NCBI RefSeq assembly: GCF_031456545.1
Contig: NZ_JAVDUV010000002.1
Coordinates: forward strand, 310,001-374,000
Source: Agromyces sp. 3263
Lineage (GTDB): Bacteria; Actinomycetota; Actinomycetes; Actinomycetales; Microbacteriaceae
Reading direction: 5' to 3'
Length of the DNA: 64,000 nt
This document shows positions 7,939 to 16,993 of this stretch, piece after piece. The notes under the pieces were generated by a model. The model did not search any database, was not told where the DNA came from, and worked only from the letters and a program-made list of their open reading frames with translations. Position 1 is the stretch's first letter. Each line of letters starts with the position of its first letter. The translations under genes and the position numbers were made by a program.

Positions 7939-10326
7939 TCAGGAGCCGACGTACGTTGCCAGGTGCTGGCCCGTGAGCGTCGAGCGCGCCGCGACGAGCT
8001 CGGCCGGAGTGCCCTCGAACACGATGCGACCGCCGTCGTGACCGGCTCCCGGCCCGAGGTCGATGATCCAATCGGCGTGGGCCATGACAGCCTGATGATG
8101 CTCGATGACGATCACGGATTTGCCCGCATCGACGAGCCGGTCGAGGAGTCCGAGCAGTTGCTCGACGTCGGCCAGGTGCAGCCCCGTCGTCGGCTCGTCG
8201 AGCACGTAGACGCCGCCCTGTTCCGCCATGTGCGTCGCCAGCTTGAGCCGTTGGCGCTCACCGCCCGACAGGGTCGTCAGCGGCTGGCCGATGGTGAGGT
8301 AGCCGAGCCCGACGTCGACGAGCCGTTCCAGGATCGCGTGCGCCGCCGGCAGGCGCGACTCCCCCGCGCTGAAGAACGACTCGGCGTCGGCGACGGACAT
8401 GCCGAGGACCTCGCTGATGTCGCGACCGCCGAGCTTGTATTCGAGCACGGAGGTGTCGAAGCGCCGTCCCTCGCAGACCTCGCATGGTGATTCGACCGTG
8501 GCCATCATGCCGAGGTCCGTGTAGATGACGCCGGCCCCGTTGCAGTTCGGGCAGGCGCCCTCGGAGTTCGCGCTGAACAGCGCCGGCTTGACGCCGTTGG
8601 CCTTCGCGAACGCCTTGCGGATCGGCTCGAGCAGGCCGGTGTACGTGGCCGGGTTGCTGCGACGAGACCCGCGGATCGCGCCTTGGTCGATGGAGACGAC
8701 GCCGTCGCGCCCTGCCACCGACCCGTGGATGAGCGAGCTCTTACCCGATCCGGCCACCCCCGTCACGACGACGAGCACGCCCAACGGGACATCCACGTCG
8801 ACGTCCTGGAGGTTGTTCTCCAAGGCGCCGCGAATCTCCAATGCGCCGTTCGGCGTTCGCACCTCCCCTTTGAGCGACGCCCGGTCGTCGAGGTGCCGCC
8901 CCGTGAGCGTGTCACTCGCCCGCAGGTCGTCCACCGTGCCCTCGAAGACGATCTCTCCTCCGGCGGACCCAGCGCGCGGACCGAGGTCGACGACGTGATC
9001 GGCGATCGCGATCGCCTCGGGCTTGTGCTCCACGACCAGCACGGTGTTGCCCTTGTCGCGAAGCTGCTGCAGGAGTCGGTTCATCCGTTGGATGTCGTGC
9101 GGGTGCAGGCCGATCGTGGGCTCGTCGAACACGTAGGTGACATCCGTCAGCGACGACCCGAGATGGCGGATCATCTTCGTGCGCTGCGCCTCGCCGCCCG
9201 ACAGCGTGCCCGAGGGCCGGTCGAGCGAGAGGTAGCCGAGGCCGATGTCCACGAACGAGTCGAGGTTCTGCTGCAGTCCGGCGAGGAGCGGCGCGACCGA
9301 GGGCTCGTCGAGGCCGCGCACCCAGGTGGCGAGGTCGCTGATCTGCATCGCACAGGCATCCGCGATGCTGATGCCGTCGATCTTCGACCTGCGCGCTCCC
9401 TCGCTGAGCCGGGTGCCGCCGCACTCGGGACAGGCGGTGAAGGTCACGGCCCGCTGGACGAACGCGCGGATGTGCGGCTGCATCGCGTCGACGTCCTTCG
9501 ACAGCATCGACTTCTGCAGCTTCGAGACGAGTCCCTCGTAGGTGAGGTTGATGCCGTTGACCTTCACCTTGCCCGGCTCGCGGTAGAGGAAGTCGTGCAG
9601 CTCGGACTCGGTGTAGTCGCGGATCGGCTTGTCGGGGTCGAAGAACCCGGACTCCGAGAAGATGCGCACCGACCAGCCGTCGGCCGTGTAGCCGGGAACG
9701 GTGATCGCTCCCCCGGCGAGCGACTTCGTGTCGTCGTAGATCTGCGTGAGGTCGATGTCGGAGACCGTGCCCATGCCCTCGCACCGCGGGCACATGCCGC
9801 CGATCTGGCTGAAGTCGCGTGAGACGGTCGTGCTCTGACCACGGTCGATGGTGATCGCACCGCTGCCCTGCACACTCGGGATGTTGAACGAGAACGCCTG
9901 CGGCGACCCGATGTGCGGCTGGCCGAGTCGACTGAAGAGGATGCGCAGCATCGCGTTGGCGTCGGTGACGGTCCCGACCGTGGAGCGCGCATTCGCGCCC
10001 ATGCGCTCCTGGTCGACGATGATGGCCGTGGTGAGCCCTTCCAGCACGTCGACGTCGGGGCGTGAGAGCGTCGGCATGAAGCCCTGCACGAATGCGCTGT
10101 AGGTCTCGTTGATCATGCGCTGGGACTCGGCGGCGATCGTGCCGAACACGAGGGAGCTCTTGCCTGAGCCCGACACCCCCGTGAACACGGTCAGGCGGCG
10201 CTTCGGGATCTCGACGCTCACGTCCTTCAGGTTGTTCACCCGGGCGCCCTGCACCCGGATCAGGTCGTGGCTGTCGGCGACGCGCGCCTCGCTGTCACTG
10301 GCGTGCGTCACGGTCGTCGTGCTCAT
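7939..10326 (-). CDS. UvrA-like ATP-binding protein (class II / drug-resistance type)
   Basis: A 795-residue excinuclease subunit A homologue with two ABC halves. Walker A is GVSGSGKSS near residues 50-58 and GVAGSGKSS near 520; both signatures ([22 protein letters not shown]) and both DEPT boxes are present. Zinc cysteines occur as CPRC, CPEC, CPNC and CEVC. It is about 150 residues shorter than housekeeping UvrA and seems to lack the UvrB-binding segment after the first Walker A, as in UvrA2/DrrC-like proteins linked to resistance against DNA-binding drugs. ATG 10326 has GGAGGGAG just ahead; an earlier in-frame start lacks a ribosome site. Confidence 0.88.
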   Translation of the reverse strand: MSTTTVTHASDSEARVADSHDLIRVQGARVNNLKDVSVEIPKRRLTVFTGVSGSGKSSLVFGTIAAESQRMINETYSAFVQGFMPTLSRPDVDVLEGLTTAIIVDQERMGANARSTVGTVTDANAMLRILFSRLGQPHIGSPQAFSFNIPSVQGSGAITIDRGQSTTVSRDFSQIGGMCPRCEGMGTVSDIDLTQIYDDTKSLAGGAITVPGYTADGWSVRIFSESGFFDPDKPIRDYTESELHDFLYREPGKVKVNGINLTYEGLVSKLQKSMLSKDVDAMQPHIRAFVQRAVTFTACPECGGTRLSEGARRSKIDGISIADACAMQISDLATWVRGLDEPSVAPLLAGLQQNLDSFVDIGLGYLSLDRPSGTLSGGEAQRTKMIRHLGSSLTDVTYVFDEPTIGLHPHDIQRMNRLLQQLRDKGNTVLVVEHKPEAIAIADHVVDLGPRAGSAGGEIVFEGTVDDLRASDTLTGRHLDDRASLKGEVRTPNGALEIRGALENNLQDVDVDVPLGVLVVVTGVAGSGKSSLIHGSVAGRDGVVSIDQGAIRGSRRSNPATYTGLLEPIRKAFAKANGVKPALFSANSEGACPNCNGAGVIYTDLGMMATVESPCEVCEGRRFDTSVLEYKLGGRDISEVLGMSVADAESFFSAGESRLPAAHAILERLVDVGLGYLTIGQPLTTLSGGERQRLKLATHMAEQGGVYVLDEPTTGLHLADVEQLLGLLDRLVDAGKSVIVIEHHQAVMAHADWIIDLGPGAGHDGGRIVFEGTPAELVAARSTLTGQHLATYVGS

Positions 10327-10427
10327 CTGTCTCCCTCCGCCGGGCGCACCGATGCGCCCGGATGCCCCGGCATGGCCTGCCACGATTCAACCAGTTCCGT
10401 CCGACGCGAGAGGCGAGCTCTCCCCCG

Positions 10428-10838
10428 TCATCGCAGCTCCTGGATCCGGATCATGTTCCCGGCCGGGTCGCGCACGGCGCAGTCACGCAGTCCGTAGGGC
10501 TGGTCGGTCGGTTCCTGCGCGATCTCGACGCCGGCTTGCTTCAGACGCTCGAAGGTCGCATCGAGATCGGCGGATGCCAGGAGCAGGCCGCCGTACGTGC
10601 CCTTCGCCATCATGGCGGCGATCGTCTCGCGCTCCTCCTCCGTGAGGCCAGGCGCGGCGGCGGCCGGCTCCAGCACGATGGACGTGTCGGGCTGATCGAC
10701 GGGTCCGACGGTGATCCAGCGCTTCCCGTCGTAGCCGACGTCACCGCGGACCTCGAACCCGAGCAGGTCTCGGTAGAACACCAGGGCACGTGCAGGGTCG
10801 TCGTGCGAGAGGAAGCTCGCGTGGATGATGAGGCGCAT
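10428..10838 (-). CDS. VOC family protein
   Basis: A 136-residue glyoxalase/bleomycin-resistance-fold protein. The first module reads MRLIIHASFLSHDD and ALVFYRDLLGFEV; the second ends AVRDPAGNMIRIQEL, a common ending in this family, whose Glu would be a metal ligand. The substrate is unknown. TAGCGT (10846-10851) ends 7 nt before the ATG and no Shine-Dalgarno is visible: probably leaderless. Its neighbour UvrA-like gene is transcribed in the same direction, 101 bases further on. Confidence 0.85.
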   Translation of the reverse strand: MRLIIHASFLSHDDPARALVFYRDLLGFEVRGDVGYDGKRWITVGPVDQPDTSIVLEPAAAAPGLTEEERETIAAMMAKGTYGGLLLASADLDATFERLKQAGVEIAQEPTDQPYGLRDCAVRDPAGNMIRIQELR

Positions 10839-10909
10839 GGCTGCGACGCTACGCGTCACGTGCCACCGGCTGCTTCTCCGTTCCTGACCGATCCAACAGT
10901 ACTGGGCGA

Positions 10910-10943
10910 TTGACAAACGATAGATAGTGAGCGAAAGTCGATA
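10910..10943 (+). promoter_or_regulatory. candidate promoter and CGATA repeats of the DUF2975-HTH operon
   Basis: TTGACA (10910-10915) is a perfect -35. GAAAGT (10933-10938), 17 bases on, is a poor -10 but ends 6 bases before ATG 10945. Two CGATA copies (10918-10922 and 10939-10943) are 21 bases apart, two helical turns, and may bind the HTH protein encoded downstream. Confidence 0.45.
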
Positions 10944-10944
10944 C

Positions 10945-11442
10945 ATGCAGAAGCTCGATCGTGTCGTCCTCCCCCTCCGCGTGCTGCTCGTCATGGTCTT
11001 CGCCGGTCTCGTCGTGGCGCAGTTCCTGAGCCTGCCGGGCCAGTTCACGCACATGGCCGCCGAGCATCCCGAACTCGGAGGCATCCCCTGGCTGCTGCTC
11101 ACCCTCGGCATCCTCGAGGTCCTCTGCTTCCAGGTCGTGATCGTGTGCACGTGGCGACTGCTCACGCTCGTCAGATCCGACCGGATCTTCAGCGAACAGG
11201 CCTTCGGATGGGTCGACGCGATCGTATGGTCGCTCGCGGCCGCGTGGCTGCTGCTCGCCTCCGTCTCGGCCTACCTCGTCGGCGTCATCTACTTCACGCC
11301 GGAGCTCCGGGATCCGGGCATCCCGGTGCTCCTCACCGGCATGGTGCTCATCGGCGGCGTCGTGGTGCTCACCCTCGTGGTGCTGCGCGCCCTCCTGCGG
11401 CAGGCGAGCGTGCTCAGGTCCGACCTGGAGGACGTGATCTGA
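10945..11442 (+). CDS. DUF2975 family membrane protein
   Basis: A 165-residue protein with four predicted membrane helices (about residues 8-28, 44-66, 87-110 and 124-148), matching DUF2975 proteins that are paired with a small YozG-type regulator. The function of the family is unknown. ATG 10945 is preferred; a GTG at 10927 is in frame, but neither has a good ribosome site. The stop overlaps the start of the HTH gene (ATGA), so the pair is translationally coupled. Confidence 0.85.
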   Translation: MQKLDRVVLPLRVLLVMVFAGLVVAQFLSLPGQFTHMAAEHPELGGIPWLLLTLGILEVLCFQVVIVCTWRLLTLVRSDRIFSEQAFGWVDAIVWSLAAAWLLLASVSAYLVGVIYFTPELRDPGIPVLLTGMVLIGGVVVLTLVVLRALLRQASVLRSDLEDVI

Positions 11443-11675
11443 TGCCGATCGTCGTGCGCATCGACGTGCAACTGGCCAAGCACAAGATGAGCGTCGGCGA
11501 GTTCGCCGAGCGCGTGGGGCTCACCCCGGCGAACATCGCCGTGCTCAAGAACGGCCGCGCGAAGGCCGTGCGGTTCAGCACGCTCGACGCGATGTGCCGG
11601 GTGCTCGAATGCCAGCCGGGCGACCTGCTCGAATGGGTCGACGAACCACCCGAACCACCCACGGTCCAGGAGTGA
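11442..11675 (+). CDS. small XRE/YozG-like helix-turn-helix regulator
   Basis: A 77-residue Cro/CI-type DNA-binding protein. The HTH is KMSVGEFAERVGLTPANIAVLKN (residues 15-37), followed by the family hallmark LDAMCRVLECQPGDLLEW. It consists of the DNA-binding domain alone. It overlaps the DUF2975 gene by four bases and most likely autoregulates the pair; such regulators usually sit with DUF2975 membrane partners. Confidence 0.9.
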   Translation: MPIVVRIDVQLAKHKMSVGEFAERVGLTPANIAVLKNGRAKAVRFSTLDAMCRVLECQPGDLLEWVDEPPEPPTVQE

Positions 11676-11684
11676 GCCTCGGGC

Positions 11685-12062
11685 TCAGTCGGCGCGTTCG
11701 AGCCGACCGATCTCCGCGCCGTCAGCACCTTCGACGGTCATGGTCGAACCCGAGATGGTGGCTTGGCTGAGTCCGGCGAGCCACGTGTCCACGTCCTCGC
11801 AGGCCTTCTGCGTCGAGGCCACCGAGCCGAAGTACACGATGTCGTCGTCTTCGACCTTCCATTCGCCCGAGAGCTGGTTGCAGCCGTCCGTTCCGGACAG
11901 CTTCCCACCTTCATCGAGGGTCAACGACGGCGCATCCGCGTCGCTCGATTCGGACCATGTGCCCACAGCGTCGACGGAGTCGTCACCCGAGGCTGCGCAC
12001 CCCGTGAGTGCGACGGCGGACAGCACCACGAATGCGGCGAGAGCCGCTCGTTTCCCAGACAT
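11685..12062 (-). CDS. META domain lipoprotein
   Basis: A 125-residue secreted lipoprotein. The signal peptide ends in the lipobox LTGC, with the lipidated Cys at residue 22. The mature part holds one META/HslJ-like domain: GTWSES, GTDGCNQLSGEW and FGSVASTQKAC are its characteristic segments. HslJ-type domains occur in stress-linked envelope proteins; no specific role is known here. TATGCT (12069-12074) ends 6 nt before the ATG without a Shine-Dalgarno: probably leaderless. It converges on the HTH gene. Confidence 0.85.
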   Translation of the reverse strand: MSGKRAALAAFVVLSAVALTGCAASGDDSVDAVGTWSESSDADAPSLTLDEGGKLSGTDGCNQLSGEWKVEDDDIVYFGSVASTQKACEDVDTWLAGLSQATISGSTMTVEGADGAEIGRLERAD

Positions 12063-12116
12063 GCTCGCAGCATAGCCCGCGGGCCTCGCGTGGGGGCAGA
12101 TCCCCGCGGGCGGAAG

Positions 12117-13793
12117 TCACGCCGGCCGGAGCAGGCCGTCGGCTTCGATCGCGGACCGCGAGAGCACGCGATATCCCTCCTCCTCGAAGAACACGGTGAT
12201 GCGGTCCGCTTCGATGCTCATCACCCGACCCTCGCCCCAGGACGTGTGACGCACCTGCTGGTCCACCGCGAACGACGCAGCGTCGTCGGTCGCGGCGTCG
12301 GCCTGCTCCTCATACGCGGTGCCGCGGTCGCACGTGTCGCAGTTGCCGCATGGTTCGACCGCCTCCGCGCCGAAGTACTCGAGGATGACGGCGCGGCGGC
12401 ACCGCGGCGTCTCGGCGTAGGCACGGACCATGGCGCGCCGCGACTCGTCGATCCGGCTCCTTCGCTCGACGAGGTCGTCGACGATCTCCTGCGCCCGCTC
12501 GGGGGTGAGCGAACCGCGCGCGGCCACGCCACCGGGACCGGATCGGGCCGCGCCGCCCTCGACCAGCATGTTCACGATCGTGGTGACCGCGCGCAGGGGC
12601 AGTCGGAGCTCATCAGCCAGCGCGCGAACCCCGACGGGCCGCGGGGCCGCCTCGAGGGCTGTGGCGACGGATGCCACGCGTTCCGCCCTCGGCCTGCCCG
12701 ACGCGAAGTACGCCCGAAGGCCGAGATCCTCCGGCCGGTAGTGCAGCACGGCGGATGCCGGTCGCCCATCGCGCCCGGAGCGACCGACCTCCTGGTAGTA
12801 GGCGTCGAGCGACTCGGTGACGGCCGCGTGCACCACGAATCGCACGTTCGGCTTGTCGACGCCCATCCCGAACGCACTCGTCGCGACCACGACGTCGAAG
12901 CCCGACGGGCCGTCGGCGAGGAAGGCCTCGTGCACGTCCTGTCGCGCCCGCGCGGCCATCCCGCCGTGGTACGCCGCCGTGCGCAGCCCCTCCTCGCGGA
13001 GGCGCTCGGCCAGCCGCTCGGTGTCCTTGCGCGTGGCGACGTAGAGCAGGCCGGGCTTCTCGGCCGTGACCACCGACCGCAGGACGGCCTCCTCCTTCTC
13101 GCGCGCCTGCTCATGGCGCTCCACCGCGAGGTGGATGCCGGGCCGATCGAAGCCGCCGACCAGGATGCGCGGGCCGCGCATGCCCAGCCGCTCGACGATC
13201 TCCTCGCGGACCGGCGCGGAGCCGGTCGCCGTCAGCCCCAGCACGCGGGGGTGGCCGAGCGCCTGGATCACCGCGCCGAGGCCGAGGTAGTCGGGCCTGA
13301 AGTCGTGTCCCCATGACGAGACGCAATGCGCCTCGTCGATCACCACGAGCGACACGCCCGCATCGGCGAGTGAGGCGACGACCTCTGGCTTCGCCAGCTG
13401 CTCGGGAGCGAGGAAGAGGAACTCGGCCTCGCCGTTGCGCACCGCCTCCCACGCGTCGGCGTTCGCACCCGCGGCCCGGCTGGAGTTCACGGCGACGGCC
13501 TCGCCCTCACCCTCGGCTTCGGTGATCTGGCGGACCTGGTCGACCTGCAGCGCGATGAGCGGAGAGACGATGAGCGTCGGCCCGTCGAGCAAGTGGGCCG
13601 CCACCTGGTAGATGGCCGACTTGCCGTAGCCCGTCGGCATCACGGCCAGCACGTCGCGCCCTGCGACGACCGCCTCGATGGCCTCGGCCTGGCCCGGCTT
13701 CAGTCCGCTCCATCCGTAGACCGTGGACGCGACCGCGTCCATCCGCTGCCGGAGTCCCACCATGTCGACGTCGATCCCGTTCATCGGACTCAT
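12117..13793 (-). CDS. recQ: RecQ family ATP-dependent DNA helicase
   Basis: A superfamily 2 helicase of about 558 residues that unwinds DNA 3'-5' during recombination and repair. Walker A MPTGYGKS, DEAHCVSSWGHDFRPDY and FGMGVDKPNVRFVVH are clear helicase motifs. A zinc-binding region follows (CRRAVILEYFG, CGNCDTC). The HRDC domain is absent; the C-terminus instead carries a DUF3553-like segment (VRHTSWGEGRVMSIEADRI). The start is ambiguous among ATG 13793, 13784 and 13763; I use the longest of these. It is divergent from the hdeD gene. Confidence 0.9.
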   Translation of the reverse strand: MSPMNGIDVDMVGLRQRMDAVASTVYGWSGLKPGQAEAIEAVVAGRDVLAVMPTGYGKSAIYQVAAHLLDGPTLIVSPLIALQVDQVRQITEAEGEGEAVAVNSSRAAGANADAWEAVRNGEAEFLFLAPEQLAKPEVVASLADAGVSLVVIDEAHCVSSWGHDFRPDYLGLGAVIQALGHPRVLGLTATGSAPVREEIVERLGMRGPRILVGGFDRPGIHLAVERHEQAREKEEAVLRSVVTAEKPGLLYVATRKDTERLAERLREEGLRTAAYHGGMAARARQDVHEAFLADGPSGFDVVVATSAFGMGVDKPNVRFVVHAAVTESLDAYYQEVGRSGRDGRPASAVLHYRPEDLGLRAYFASGRPRAERVASVATALEAAPRPVGVRALADELRLPLRAVTTIVNMLVEGGAARSGPGGVAARGSLTPERAQEIVDDLVERRSRIDESRRAMVRAYAETPRCRRAVILEYFGAEAVEPCGNCDTCDRGTAYEEQADAATDDAASFAVDQQVRHTSWGEGRVMSIEADRITVFFEEEGYRVLSRSAIEADGLLRPA

Positions 13794-13960
13794 CGCACCA
13801 CATGCGGCGCGCCCCCGTGGCATCCATCCACACCCCTTGACACCGCGACGCAGTGCGACGCGCGACGACGCGCGCGTTCACATCCGACGCACAGCGGGCG
13901 TCGAGGAATAGCCTGACCCCAGCAACGCACCTCGACGTCGCCCTCAGAAAGGACAGTCTC

Positions 13961-14569
13961 ATGTCTTCGCCACAGTCCAATACGGTCTTCGCCGCGTTCT
14001 CGCTGGATTCAGCCGAGCTGTCGAAGTCCGCGATCAACACGGTGCGCACCGCCCTCGGCGTCAGCGGCGCCGTCGCCCTCATCGTCGGCATCCTGATCAC
14101 GTTCTGGCCGAAGAACTCGCTCCTCGTGATCACGGTGATCCTCGGCATCTACTTCATCATCGCCGGCATCGCCTACGCGGGCCTCGGCATCTTCTCGAAG
14201 GGCATCTCCGGGGGCGCGAGAGCGCTCGACATCATCCTCGGCGTGCTCTTCGTCATCGGCGGCGTCATCGCGCTCGCCAACGTGCAGGCCACGGCCGAGG
14301 TGCTCGCCGTGTTCTTCGGCATCCTCATCGGAATCCTGTGGATCGTCGAGGGCATCGTGACCCTCGTGCAGTCGGGCGATGCCCCGTCGCGCGGCTGGGC
14401 GATCTTCTTCGGCATCCTCAGCGTGGTCGCCGGCATCGTGCTGCTCTTCTCGCCGCTGTGGGGCGCGATCGTGCTCTTCATCATCGCGGGCATCAGCCTG
14501 ATCGTGCTCGGCATCGTGCAGATCGTGCGCGCGTTCACGTTCGGCCGCGGCGCCACGGCTGCCGCGTAG
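13961..14569 (+). CDS. HdeD family membrane protein
   Basis: A 202-residue integral membrane protein with six predicted helices arranged as repeated two-helix units, each ending in a short polar loop. This is the DUF308/HdeD pattern. In enterobacteria HdeD contributes to acid resistance at high cell density; in actinobacteria the role is untested. AGAAAGGA (13947-13954) precedes ATG 13961 at normal spacing, so this gene has a leader, unlike many neighbours. A strong hairpin terminator follows. Confidence 0.85.
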   Translation: MSSPQSNTVFAAFSLDSAELSKSAINTVRTALGVSGAVALIVGILITFWPKNSLLVITVILGIYFIIAGIAYAGLGIFSKGISGGARALDIILGVLFVIGGVIALANVQATAEVLAVFFGILIGILWIVEGIVTLVQSGDAPSRGWAIFFGILSVVAGIVLLFSPLWGAIVLFIIAGISLIVLGIVQIVRAFTFGRGATAAA

Positions 14570-14592
14570 CATCCAGCGGATCCACCGACGAC

Positions 14593-14634
14593 GAAGGCCG
14601 GTCCGAAGCGTTCACCGCTTCGCGACCGGCCTTC
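14593..14634. terminator. bidirectional hairpin between hdeD and the SDR gene
   Basis: GAAGGCCGGTC (14593-14603) pairs with GACCGGCCTTC (14624-14634), and inside it CGAAGCG pairs with CGCTTCG around a 5-base loop, with one bulged C. This makes an 18-bp stem between two convergent genes. It lacks a long T-run but is the strongest hairpin here. Confidence 0.75.
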
Positions 14635-14651
14635 GCGTGTGCCGGGGCGAC

Positions 14652-15419
14652 TCAGCCTTCGCGGACGAAGCCCGACGTGTCGCCGACGTACCGGGTGTGC
14701 TCCGCGGGGATCGGATCGACGGCGGCCGCGGCCACCTCGGCGGCGAACTCGGACACGTTGTACAGGCGTCCGGCGTCCTCCTTGCGCGCCGCGATGGCGC
14801 CGGGGTTCGCCCGCTCGAGCAGGGTCGCCGTGATCGTGCCCTCGATCATGTCGCCCGACACGACCACGAACTCGACGCCGGATGCCTCGAACTCGGACAG
14901 CTTCGCGCGGAGGGCGTCCTCGCCGGCGCGCTTCGAGAGGGCGACGGGCTCGTACTCGGGCATGGTGGGGGTCGTGCGGATGAAGTGGGCCTGGTGGCTC
15001 GTGACGAACACGATGCGGGCCCCCTCGGCGAGGTGCGCCTCCGCGCCCTCGACGACGTTGACCTGCGCGTCGCGGTTCAGGCGCATGGCGTAGTCCTCGC
15101 CCATGCCCGTCTCCATGCCGCCGGAGGCATTCAACACCAGGATGTCGATCAGGCCGAGCTCGGCGACGGTGCGCTCGAACATCGCCGCGACCGAGGCGGG
15201 GTCGGTGAGGTCGGCGCCGACCGCGATCGCGCGACCACCGGCATCCGTGATCTCGCCGACGAGCTTCTCGGCACGCGGCGCCTTGCTGCGGTAGTTCACG
15301 ACCACGGCTGCGCCCGCGCCCGCGAGGTAGCGGGCGGTGTCGGCCCCGATGCCGCGCGAGGACCCCGTGACGAGGGCGACGCGACCGTCGAGCGATCCGG
15401 GGGCGAGTGGGTTGGTCAC
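14652..15419 (-). CDS. atypical SDR family oxidoreductase
   Basis: A 255-residue Rossmann-fold short-chain dehydrogenase homologue. TGSSRGIGAD is the cofactor loop and LNASGG replaces NNAG. The active site is unusual: after VTSHQAHF the segment reads YEPVALSK, so Tyr and Lys are seven apart instead of the standard YxxxK and sit five residues further from the Ser. Catalysis or substrate must differ, or the protein is a pseudo-enzyme. GTG 15419 has GAGGAG 7 nt upstream, which decides the start. Substrate unknown. Confidence 0.82.
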   Translation of the reverse strand: MTNPLAPGSLDGRVALVTGSSRGIGADTARYLAGAGAAVVVNYRSKAPRAEKLVGEITDAGGRAIAVGADLTDPASVAAMFERTVAELGLIDILVLNASGGMETGMGEDYAMRLNRDAQVNVVEGAEAHLAEGARIVFVTSHQAHFIRTTPTMPEYEPVALSKRAGEDALRAKLSEFEASGVEFVVVSGDMIEGTITATLLERANPGAIAARKEDAGRLYNVSEFAAEVAAAAVDPIPAEHTRYVGDTSGFVREG

Positions 15420-15548
15420 GGCGGGACTCCTCGTGGCTCTTGGAACGGACTCTCGGGTCCTGGCGATGCGCCGAACCGAGACTATCAACTCCCCCGCGGC
15501 GGCATCCGCCCTGATAGTTTCGAAGGGGGCGCGTGCAAAGGAGACCGA

Positions 15549-16022
15549 ATGGATGTGCTGACCCAGTACGCGTGGATCGTCTGGCTGGTGCTCATCCTCG
15601 TCTTCGCGACGATCGAGGTCTTCACGCTCGAGATGACGTTCCTCATGCTCGCGCTCGGCAGCGTCGCCGGCCTGCTCTCCGGCCTTTTCGGCATCCCGTG
15701 GTGGGCGCAGTTCATCATCGCCGCCGTCGTGGCGGTGGCGCTCATCCTGACCCTGCGACCCCCGCTCCTCCGCATGCTGCGTCGCGGCGGCGACCCGGCC
15801 CGGAGCAACATCGACGCCCTCATCGGCGCCGAGGGCAGCGTCGTGCGCACCCTGGGCCCCGCGGGCGGGCAGGTGCGGCTTCAGAACGGGGAGACCTGGA
15901 CGGCGCGGCTCTCCCCCATCACCGAGCAGGCCGATGTGGCGGTGGGCGAGCGCGTGCTCGTCACCGGCATCGATGGCGCGACGGCCGTCGTCGTGCCCGT
16001 TGAGAGGAGCGCCCCGCAGTGA
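15549..16022 (+). CDS. NfeD family membrane protein
   Basis: A short NfeD of 157 residues: two or three N-terminal membrane helices (7-28, 30-50, 54-70) and a C-terminal OB-fold domain (residues 88-155, GAEGSVVRTLGPAGGQVRL). Such proteins pair with SPFH/stomatin partners in membrane microdomains. AAAGGAGA (15537-15544) precedes ATG 15549. The stop overlaps the GTG of the SPFH gene by four bases, so the two are coupled, which fits the partner relationship known for the families. Confidence 0.9.
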   Translation: MDVLTQYAWIVWLVLILVFATIEVFTLEMTFLMLALGSVAGLLSGLFGIPWWAQFIIAAVVAVALILTLRPPLLRMLRRGGDPARSNIDALIGAEGSVVRTLGPAGGQVRLQNGETWTARLSPITEQADVAVGERVLVTGIDGATAVVVPVERSAPQ

Positions 16023-16990
16023 ACGGAATCGAGGTGAGCTCGATCATCGGCGTGGTGATCGTCGCCGCCATCACCATCTTCGTCATCGTGGTGCTCGCCC
16101 GGTCGATCCGCATCATCCCGCAGGCGTATTCGGGTGTCGTCGAACGGCTGGGCCGGTACCACAAGACGCTCATGCCGGGCCTGAACATCCTGATCCCCTT
16201 CATCGACCGCCTCCGGCCGCTCGTCGACATGCGCGAGACGGTCGTGTCCTTCCCTCCGCAGCCCGTGATCACGGAGGACAACCTCGTCGTGTCGATCGAC
16301 ACCGTCGTGTACTTCCAGGTCACGGATGCCAGGGCCGCGACCTACGAGATCGCCAACTACCTCGGGGCGGTCGAACAGCTCACCACCACCACCCTCCGCA
16401 ACGTCGTCGGCGGCCTCAACCTCGAGGAGGCGCTCACCAGCCGAGACAACATCAACGGACAGCTGAGGGTCGTACTCGACGAGGCGACCGGCAAGTGGGG
16501 CATCCGCGTGTCCCGCGTCGAGTTGAAGGCGATCGACCCGCCCCATTCCATCCAGGACTCGATGGAGAAGCAGATGCGCGCCGAGCGGGATCGTCGTGCG
16601 CTCATCCTCACCGCGGAAGGCACGAAGCAGTCGCAGATCCTCACCGCGGAGGGCGCGCGCCAGGCCGCGATCCTGCAGGCCGAGGGTGATGCCAAGGCCG
16701 CCGTCCTCCGCGCGCAGGGCGAGGCGGAGGCGATCCTCACCGTCTTCGACGCCATCCACAAGGGCGACCCCGACCCCAAGCTGTTGGGCTACCAGTACCT
16801 GCAGATGCTGCCGCAGCTCGCCGAGGGGCCGGCCAACAAGCTCTGGATCGTCCCGAGCGAGCTCACCGAGGCGTTGAAGGGCATCGGCAAGGCCTTCACT
16901 CCCCCGGCCGCTCCCTCGACGGATGCCACGAGCGCGACGCCCGTCGACGGCGCACCGTCGACCGGCGAACCGCCCGTCGGCCGTCCCTGA
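16019..16990 (+). CDS. SPFH domain protein (stomatin/QmcA-like)
   Basis: A 323-residue membrane-anchored SPFH protein. One N-terminal helix (residues 7-27) is followed by the SPFH domain (RIIPQAYSGVVERLGRYHKTL to about residue 200), then an Ala/Glu-rich coiled-coil stretch with repeated LTAEGxxQ units (about 190-240) and a Pro/Ala-rich tail. This is the stomatin/QmcA arrangement, where the protein oligomerises on the membrane. It starts with GTG inside the nfeD stop. The glycerophosphodiesterase gene begins 3 nt after its stop, so all three are probably one operon. Confidence 0.9.
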   Translation: MNGIEVSSIIGVVIVAAITIFVIVVLARSIRIIPQAYSGVVERLGRYHKTLMPGLNILIPFIDRLRPLVDMRETVVSFPPQPVITEDNLVVSIDTVVYFQVTDARAATYEIANYLGAVEQLTTTTLRNVVGGLNLEEALTSRDNINGQLRVVLDEATGKWGIRVSRVELKAIDPPHSIQDSMEKQMRAERDRRALILTAEGTKQSQILTAEGARQAAILQAEGDAKAAVLRAQGEAEAILTVFDAIHKGDPDPKLLGYQYLQMLPQLAEGPANKLWIVPSELTEALKGIGKAFTPPAAPSTDATSATPVDGAPSTGEPPVGRP

Positions 16991-16993
16991 CCC

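Noticed and set aside
13837..13842. TTGACA upstream of hdeD
   Set aside because: No fitting -10 at 16-18 bases; the TAGCCT about 70 bases on is too far, so a promoter cannot be assigned.
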